20,315 nucleotides of DNA from an uncultured Bacteroidota bacterium (GTDB lineage: Bacteria; Bacteroidota; Bacteroidia; Flavobacteriales; Flavobacteriaceae). Both the position numbers and the translations under genes were made by a program. The DNA is taken from positions 1 to 20,315 of the forward strand of contig CAIXNQ010000107.1 in NCBI GenBank assembly GCA_903920835.1, given 5' to 3'. How positions within the stretch are numbered: the stretch's first letter is position 1; each line of letters starts with the position of its first letter. The notes beneath the pieces were generated by a model. That model was not told the DNA's origin, did no database searches, and saw only the letters and a program-made list of their open reading frames with translations. Of this stretch, positions 15,190-20,315 are shown in pieces.

Positions 15190-15549
15190 ATGAAAAAAAG
15201 TAATCATAACATCAACACTGGCGAATTAATCGAAAAACTGATCTCAAAATTAAATTTGTCTAATTCAGAATTAGAGCGTGCGATTGGCAGACCAAGCAGT
15301 TCTTTATATAAATTTATTAGAAGTTCAAGCATTCAAACCTCGATATTAATTGACTTAAGCTATGCCATGAAGTATAATATTTTTCAAGAAATTGCCAACA
15401 ACTTACCCTCAGATTTTGTCAAAACCGACATTGATGCAGCGGCAAAACAAGCCGAAAAACAAGCTTATGAAACCCGAATCGCTAGCCTTGAAGACGAAAA
15501 TAAAATTCTAAAAGCACAACTCGATATCGTAATGAAGCTGAAAGGGTAA
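15190..15549 (+). CDS. Small helix-turn-helix protein with coiled-coil tail
   Basis: A 119-residue protein. Residues about 11-67 look like a Cro/XRE-type helix-turn-helix: TGELIEKLISKLNLSNSELE is followed by AIGRPSSSLYKFIRS as the likely recognition region, then a helix (ILIDLSYAMKYNIF). After a short linker, residues about 81-117 form a charged coiled coil (AAKQAEKQAYETRIASLEDE and KILKAQLDIVMKL), expected to dimerise it. Similar short HTH plus coil proteins are common in Bacteroidota and usually have no assigned role. It stands alone between the 21-bp array and a terminator, so autoregulation through the array or promoter is possible but unproven. The HTH call rests on pattern, not on a profile score. 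Confidence 0.68.
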   Translation: MKKSNHNINTGELIEKLISKLNLSNSELERAIGRPSSSLYKFIRSSSIQTSILIDLSYAMKYNIFQEIANNLPSDFVKTDIDAAAKQAEKQAYETRIASLEDENKILKAQLDIVMKLKG

Positions 15550-15696
15550 TTTTCTGAAATTAGTTAAATGTAAAAAACGTTTTGCTAAAATAGAAAGTTC
15601 GTTGGCATAAAAAACAAACAATTAATTTCGAGCTCAATTCAACTGTTGCCATTTACATCAACTATACAATTAAAGTAAAATTTTTATTTAGAATTT

Positions 15697-15722
15697 AAAG
15701 AGCCGAGTGGGGCTCTTTTTTT
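15697..15722. terminator. Terminator between HTH gene and nadC
   Basis: AAAGAGCC (15697-15704) pairs with GGCTCTTT (15711-15718) around loop GAGTGG, followed by more T. It is a textbook intrinsic terminator on the plus strand. The genes converge here; it begins 18 bases past the nadC stop, so it may serve both. Confidence 0.8.
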
Positions 15723-15740
15723 GTAACCGATATTATCGCT

Positions 15741-16601
15741 TCACTCAATCGCTTTCAAACTCAAATCCATATTATAAACCGAATGTGTTAATGCGCCCGA
15801 AGAAATAAAATCTACGCCACAATTGGCATATTCTCTAATGGTTGTTTCGTTAATGTTTCCCGATGATTCTGTCAAACATTTATTGCCAATTAAAGCCACT
15901 GCTTTTTTAGTATCTTCAAAATTAAAATTATCAATCAAAATTCTATAGACGCCATCGTTTTCTAGGATTTCTTGAATTTCATTAAGGTTTCTGGCTTCTA
16001 CTATTATTTTTAAATCTAAATTATTTTCTGCAAGATAGGTTTTGGTTTTTGAAATCGCAGCCGTGATTCCGCCAGCAAAATCGTTATGATTGTCTTTCAA
16101 CATAATCATGTCATACAAAGCAAACCGATGATTTTCGCCACCGCCTATTTTTACTGCCCACTTTTCGGGAGCTCTAAAACCTGGAGTGGTTTTTCGGGTG
16201 TCAAGAATTTTAGTATTCGTTCCTTCTAATAAGTCAACATATTTTTTTGTTTTTGTTGCAATGGCCGACATTCGCTGCATGGAGTTCAGCACCAATCTTT
16301 CGGCTTTTAGAATTGATTGCGAACTGCCCGAAACATGAAAGACAATGTCGCCATAATTCACTTTTGAACCATCTTCAATAAAAGTTTCCACCTTTAAATT
16401 AGCATCGACATAATTAAAAATCATTTTTGCAAAAGTAACTCCGGCAATAATTCCGGCTTCTTTTACTAAGAGTTTTGCTTTGCCTTTAGCTTCCTTAGGA
16501 ATGCAAGCAAGTGAACTGTGATCGCCAGAACCCACATCTTCTCTAATGGCATTTGCTATAATTAAATTGAGTTCGTTTTGAAATTCTATTTCTGATATCA
16601 T
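15741..16601 (-). CDS. nadC: Nicotinate-nucleotide pyrophosphorylase (carboxylating)
   Basis: This 286-residue protein is normal for quinolinate phosphoribosyltransferase. Visible family sequence includes EDVGSGDHSS (21-30), ERLVLNSMQRMSAIAT (101-116), the active-site segment ILDTRKTTPGFRAPEKWAV (132-150), KIGGGENHRFALYDMIMLKD (151-170) and near the C-terminus ESSGNINE and VDFISSGALTH. The enzyme joins quinolinate and PRPP to form nicotinate mononucleotide, CO2 and pyrophosphate in de novo NAD synthesis, in the cytosol. It starts 15 bases after the YifB-type gene and is probably co-transcribed with it. nadA and nadB are not in the window. Confidence 0.96.
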   Translation of the reverse strand: MISEIEFQNELNLIIANAIREDVGSGDHSSLACIPKEAKGKAKLLVKEAGIIAGVTFAKMIFNYVDANLKVETFIEDGSKVNYGDIVFHVSGSSQSILKAERLVLNSMQRMSAIATKTKKYVDLLEGTNTKILDTRKTTPGFRAPEKWAVKIGGGENHRFALYDMIMLKDNHNDFAGGITAAISKTKTYLAENNLDLKIIVEARNLNEIQEILENDGVYRILIDNFNFEDTKKAVALIGNKCLTESSGNINETTIREYANCGVDFISSGALTHSVYNMDLSLKAIE

Positions 16602-16616
16602 GTTTTTATTTATTAT

Positions 16617-18152
16617 TTATCCTAGCCAGCCTTCTCTGTCTAAACTTCTGTATTGAATTGCTTCGGCTATATGCGAAGATTCTACGGTTTCTGATTCTTC
16701 TAAATCGGCTATTGTTCGTGCAACTTTTAAAATTCGATCATAAGCTCTTGCAGACAAGTTGAGTCGTTCCATAGCTGTTTTGAGTAACTGCAAAGAAGTG
16801 TCATTTAGTTGGCAATATTCTCGAATTAGTTTGGTGCTCATTTGGGCGTTGTAATGAATGTTTTCAAATTCGGCAAATCTCCTGGTTTGAATTTCACGGG
16901 CTTTAGTTACACGTTCTCTAATAGTGACGCTGCTTTCGGCATTTCGAGTTTCTGTGAGTTTTTCAAATGGCACGGGAGTAACTTCAATATGAATGTCTAT
17001 TCGGTCGAGCAGCGGTCCCGAAATTTTGCTTAAATAGCGTTGCATTTCGTTTGCAGAAGTTGTACTTGGCGAATCTGGATCGTTAAAATAACCACTCGGA
17101 CTAGGGTTCATACTCGCAACCAACATAAACGACGAAGGATAAGTTATAGTGAATTTGGCACGAGAAATAGTTACTTCTCTATCTTCTAAAGGTTGTCGCA
17201 TCACTTCAAGCACTTCTCTTTTAAACTCTGGAAGTTCGTCAAGAAAAAGTACGCCATTGTGTGCCAAAGAAATTTCTCCAGGTTGTGGATAACTTCCGCC
17301 ACCAACTAAAGAAACGCTAGACGCAGTATGGTGCGGACTTCTAAAAGGGCGCTGGTTCATCAACCCAACCTCTTTAATTTTGCCAGCAACACTATGGATT
17401 TTTGTAGTTTCTAATGCCTCTCGAAGTGTCATTGGTGGCAAAATGCTGGGTAATCGTTTGGCAAGCATTGTTTTTCCAGCGCCCGGAGGCCCAATTAAAA
17501 TAATATTATGCCCGCCGGCAGCTGCAATTTCCATACAACGTTTGATACTTTCCTGACCTTTGACATCGCTAAAATCATGCTCTGGAAAATCGAGAGTTTT
17601 ATAAAATTCTGTTCTGGTATCTATTTGAGTTGGAGCAATGGTGCTTTTTCCTTCAAATATATCAACTACTTCTTGCAAATTTTCAACGCCATAAACGTCG
17701 AGGTCCGAGACAATGGCGGCTTCTTTTACGTTTTGTTTGGGCAAAATAAATCCTTTAAAACCTTCTTCTTTGGCTTTAATCGCTATCGGGAGCGCACCTT
17801 TTATAGGCTGCAAACTGCCATCAAGCGAAAGTTCACCCATGATAATATATCGATCGACTTCATCGGCTTGAATTTGTCCAGAAGCAACTAAAATGCCAAT
17901 AGCAAGTGTCAAATCATAAGAAGAACCTTCTTTGCGAAGGTCGGCGGGTGCCATGTTTATAGTGATTTTTTTGCCGGGCATATTGAACCCATTGTTTTTT
18001 AAAGCTGCTGCAATTCGATAACTGCTTTCTTTTACGGCATTGTCAGGAAGACCGACCAGATGATATCCGATGCCTTTATCCATATTAACTTCAACGGTTA
18101 TGGTGGTGGCTTCAACGCCAAAAACAGCACTTCCGAAAACTTTTATTAGCAT
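16617..18152 (-). CDS. YifB/ComM-family Mg-chelatase-like AAA+ ATPase
   Basis: This 511-residue protein is of family length. It has an N-terminal ChlI-type (Lon-S5-like) domain (about 20-145, GLPDNAVKESSYRI and MGELSLDG), Walker A GPPGAGKT (221-228), RSPHHTASSVSLVGGG (271-286), Walker B VLFLDELPEF (301-310), and the C-terminal domain (about 410-505; RAYDRILKVARTIADLE). The homolog ComM in Vibrio is a hexameric helicase that helps branch migration during natural transformation; whether this organism transforms is unknown. The gene is followed by nadC after 15 bases and preceded by exbD at 116 bases. Confidence 0.94.
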   Translation of the reverse strand: MLIKVFGSAVFGVEATTITVEVNMDKGIGYHLVGLPDNAVKESSYRIAAALKNNGFNMPGKKITINMAPADLRKEGSSYDLTLAIGILVASGQIQADEVDRYIIMGELSLDGSLQPIKGALPIAIKAKEEGFKGFILPKQNVKEAAIVSDLDVYGVENLQEVVDIFEGKSTIAPTQIDTRTEFYKTLDFPEHDFSDVKGQESIKRCMEIAAAGGHNIILIGPPGAGKTMLAKRLPSILPPMTLREALETTKIHSVAGKIKEVGLMNQRPFRSPHHTASSVSLVGGGSYPQPGEISLAHNGVLFLDELPEFKREVLEVMRQPLEDREVTISRAKFTITYPSSFMLVASMNPSPSGYFNDPDSPSTTSANEMQRYLSKISGPLLDRIDIHIEVTPVPFEKLTETRNAESSVTIRERVTKAREIQTRRFAEFENIHYNAQMSTKLIREYCQLNDTSLQLLKTAMERLNLSARAYDRILKVARTIADLEESETVESSHIAEAIQYRSLDREGWLG

Positions 18153-18268
18153 GTGTTTAAAATTTGATTTAAAAATAGTAAAAATAAATAAAGCAATAAT
18201 AATAGCTGCAATTATTTTTATATTTTAATATAAATGGCTTTGGGAGTGGCTTAAACCTAGAAGGAAAA

Positions 18269-18667
18269 TTAGTTTTTAGGACTGGTCGCTATTACAAATT
18301 TAAGATTGTTTTTTACGCCAATTTGCAACACATCAACAAGATCTTGAACCTGAAGATTGAAAGGAATCCGCACAATAACCGTTTGGTCTTTTGAATTACT
18401 TATTTTTGACATCAATGTTGCTTCAAGCTCCTCAAAAGCCACAGGTTGCTTGTCGATGTAAAACTTTTTGTCTTCGGTAACCGAAAGGCTAATAAATTGT
18501 TTGTTCGTTTTTTCGTTTGTTTTAGATTTTGGCAACGTCATTTTAATTACGTTTGGATTTGCCAGCGTTGAAATTATCAAAAAAAACAACAGCAAAAAAA
18601 ACATAATATCACTCAACGACGAAGTGGCAACCTCGGCATGAAATCGTTTATTTCGTTTTATGGGCAT
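18269..18667 (-). CDS. exbD: ExbD/TolR-family biopolymer transport protein
   Basis: This 132-residue protein has one N-terminal membrane helix (SDIMFFLLLFFLIISTLANP, about 19-38) preceded by a short basic segment. Asp20 is in the position of the proton-carrying Asp of ExbD. The rest is a periplasmic domain (about 40-132) with KFYIDKQPV and the late VQDLVDVLQIGVKNN, typical of ExbD/TolR. With ExbB it converts proton flow into movement for TonB-type energy transfer to the outer membrane. Its ATG lies 20 bases inside the end of the ExbB gene, indicating coupled translation. No tonB gene follows; 116 bp of empty sequence separates it from the YifB-type gene. Confidence 0.92.
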   Translation of the reverse strand: MPIKRNKRFHAEVATSSLSDIMFFLLLFFLIISTLANPNVIKMTLPKSKTNEKTNKQFISLSVTEDKKFYIDKQPVAFEELEATLMSKISNSKDQTVIVRIPFNLQVQDLVDVLQIGVKNNLKFVIATSPKN

Positions 18668-19361
18668 TGGGTCGTTGAATTAAATTAATAAATTCGAGAA
18701 CTTGTTTTTGAATGTGAAGCGAAAAACTGTCGATTTTACCGTTGAATAAATGATAGGCAGAATAGGCAATAATTCCGACAATTAGTCCAGAACCACTGCT
18801 AATCATTTTTTCATAAAGTCCACCAGAAATATTCCCGATACTGATGTTTTCGGTTACAGAAATACTGTAAAATATTTTGATAACTCCCGAAATAGTTCCG
18901 ATAAAACCTAATGTTGGTGCTATTCCAGCGATTAAACCAAGTTGTCCCAAACGATGTTCCATTTCTCCAATTTCAATATTGGCTGCACGTTCCATATTCG
19001 ACTCCACTTCGGCAATTGGTCGACCGATTGTTAACAAGCCTTCTTTAAGAATAATTCCTGCCGATGTGTTGCTCCGTTCGGCAATTGCAACCGCCATTTC
19101 GAGATTGCCTGCATTGAGGCTTTGACTAATATCATTCAATAAATTTTGATCTTTTTTAGCCTTTCTGTGAATAAATAAATAGCGTTCGATAATGACATAA
19201 AAAGTATAAAATAACAAAATAGCAATCGGAATTAAGAAGAAACCGCCTTTCAGTATGAACTGTAAAACAGATATTTCGTTTGAATTTGCGATTTTTTCTA
19301 CAGCCAAACCTGTGGCAGCTTTAGCAATAGTGTCGGTTTGTAAAAAGAAGTTGATACACAT
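18648..19361 (-). CDS. exbB: ExbB/TolQ/MotA-family proton channel protein
   Basis: This 237-residue inner-membrane protein has three membrane segments (about 35-58, 140-165 and 188-207). The family-typical LGLIAGIAPTLGFIGTISGVI lies in the second (141-161, split here by description), and GLIVGIIAYSAYHLF in the third. The first helix is preceded by about 34 residues that are not a clean signal peptide. A cytosolic domain spans about 60-138. It pairs with the overlapping ExbD gene. The start is at ATG 19361; the promoter is not clear, with only an imperfect -7 match in the 125-bp divergent gap to folC. ExbB versus TolQ cannot be strictly separated by sequence alone; the ExbD partner and phylum favour ExbB. 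Confidence 0.9.
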   Translation of the reverse strand: MCINFFLQTDTIAKAATGLAVEKIANSNEISVLQFILKGGFFLIPIAILLFYTFYVIIERYLFIHRKAKKDQNLLNDISQSLNAGNLEMAVAIAERSNTSAGIILKEGLLTIGRPIAEVESNMERAANIEIGEMEHRLGQLGLIAGIAPTLGFIGTISGVIKIFYSISVTENISIGNISGGLYEKMISSGSGLIVGIIAYSAYHLFNGKIDSFSLHIQKQVLEFINLIQRPNAHKTK

Positions 19362-19486
19362 AAATTATACTTTGTTAAACTATTATATTAAAAAAAAGTT
19401 CAAATTTGCACTAAAGATACATCCAATACAATATAAAACTAAAAAAGAACGTAAATATTTTACTTTTCAAGAAAGATTTTGAATTT

Positions 19487-20315
19487 ATGACTTATCAAGA
19501 AACACTCGACTGGATGTTTAACCGCTTGCCTATGTATCAAAATATAGGGAAAACTGCCTATAAAGCAGATTTAACAAACACGATTCTACTTTCAAATTAT
19601 CTAGGAAATCCCGAATGTAGTTTAAAATGTATTCATGTTGCGGGCACTAACGGCAAAGGTTCAACTTCGCATTTGATTGCTTCCGTGCTTCAAGAAAGTG
19701 GCTATAAAGTCGGACTTTACACTTCGCCGCATTTGAAAGATTATCGAGAGCGTATCAAAATTAATGGCGAAATGATATCAGAAGATTTTGTGTGCGAATT
19801 TATTTCTGAACACAAACCCTTTTTTGAAAGTCATCAATTGAGTTTTTTTGAAATGACTGTGGGTTTGGCATTAGTTTATTTTCAATCAGAAAATGTAGAT
19901 TTTGCAGTTATTGAAGTCGGGCTTGGCGGACGTTTAGACTCCACAAATATAATTTCACCTTTGATTTCTGTAATTACAAATATTGGTTTGGATCACACTG
20001 TTTTTTTGGGCACAACCCACGAAGAAATTGCTGGAGAAAAAGCAGGGATAATAAAACCAAAAACTCCGGTGGTTATTGGCGAATTTACCCCAGTAACAAA
20101 AACTGTTTTTGAACAGAAAGCCCAGTTTGAACAAGCCGAAATTTATTTTGCATCAGAACTAATTTCTGAAGATTATCCTTGTGCTTTACTAGGAGATTAT
20201 CAGCAACACAATAAAAAAACGGCGCTTCAAACTTTAAAAGTTTTGAATGAAAAAGGAATGATTACCTCAACAGTAACCAATATCAAAAATGGATTTTTGA
20301 ACGTGATTAAAAACA
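19487..20315 (+). CDS. folC: Folylpolyglutamate/dihydrofolate synthase (3' end outside window)
   Basis: An ATG at 19487 opens a frame of 276 codons that is still open at the right edge; a full FolC is about 400-430 residues, so roughly the last third is missing. The sequence begins MTYQETLDWMFNRLPMYQ, then has the ATP-binding loop in HVAGTNGKGSTSHLIA (P-loop about 53-60), YTSPHLKDYRERI (78-90), FFEMTVGLAL, EVGLGGRLDSTN and LDHTVFLG, all conserved in Mur ligase-type FolC. The enzyme adds glutamate to dihydropteroate and/or tetrahydrofolate in the cytosol. It diverges from exbB. An imperfect -7-like TACTTTTC lies at 19461-19468. Confidence 0.93.
   Translation, partial: MTYQETLDWMFNRLPMYQNIGKTAYKADLTNTILLSNYLGNPECSLKCIHVAGTNGKGSTSHLIASVLQESGYKVGLYTSPHLKDYRERIKINGEMISEDFVCEFISEHKPFFESHQLSFFEMTVGLALVYFQSENVDFAVIEVGLGGRLDSTNIISPLISVITNIGLDHTVFLGTTHEEIAGEKAGIIKPKTPVVIGEFTPVTKTVFEQKAQFEQAEIYFASELISEDYPCALLGDYQQHNKKTALQTLKVLNEKGMITSTVTNIKNGFLNVIKN

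Noticed and set aside
16842..17891. Plus-strand genes inside the YifB-type ATPase region
   Set aside because: They are antisense to a well-conserved AAA+ protein and lack family features.
19255..19482. 75-residue plus-strand gene before folC
   Set aside because: It is antisense to the start of exbB and continues into the AT-rich gap; composition is not protein-like and folC has its own ATG at 19487.

Overview
The window is AT-rich DNA from a member of the phylum Bacteroidota, most likely Flavobacteriaceae and probably Flavobacterium or a close relative. This placement is inference from protein types and signals, not from a database search. The supporting signs are promoters of the Bacteroidota type (TTTG, about 20 bp, then TAnnTTTG), weak or absent Shine-Dalgarno sequences, TAATG and TAAATG gene junctions, short lipoprotein signals ending in FSC, and the protein families present.

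Layout. (1) 1-818, minus strand: the start of a small SHOCT-domain membrane protein, running off the left edge, and a small W-x-x-G-x-W repeat lipoprotein. The gap between them carries a strict 7-bp TAGGTNN repeat. (2) 819-1724: about 900 bp without an intact gene, holding a terminator hairpin and what look like decayed coding fragments. (3) 1725-7309, minus strand: a compact five-gene surface-polysaccharide operon. In transcription order it encodes a DUF1972-type glycosyltransferase, a Wzy/WaaL-type polymerase or ligase, UDP-glucuronate decarboxylase (UDP-xylose supply), a WcaJ-like sugar-phosphate transferase that would load the first sugar on the lipid carrier, and a family 2 glycosyltransferase. 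(4) 7410-8681, minus strand: rarA/mgsA. (5) 8954-14620, plus strand: a tightly packed run of an OmpH/Skp-like lipoprotein, a multi-PAS soluble histidine kinase with an HNOBA-like N-terminus, an overlapping Hpt protein, a metallo-beta-lactamase-fold hydrolase and an exported subtilisin. A strong terminator closes the run. (6) 14819-15133: a 315-bp array of fifteen 21-bp units with regularly spaced A-tracts, directly abutting a good promoter for a small helix-turn-helix plus coiled-coil protein (15190-15549). (7) 15741-19361, minus strand: nadC, a YifB/ComM-family ATPase, exbD and exbB, in reverse order of transcription. (8) 19487 to the right edge, plus strand: the first 276 codons of folC.

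Most of the window is ordinary housekeeping or envelope biology. The parts that deserve a second look are the 21-bp phased A-tract array in front of the HTH gene, the HNOBA-like kinase with its overlapping Hpt gene but no receiver or H-NOX gene nearby, and the TAGGTNN heptamer repeat. Start codons were moved from the longest open frame for three genes (7309, 9521 and 13001).
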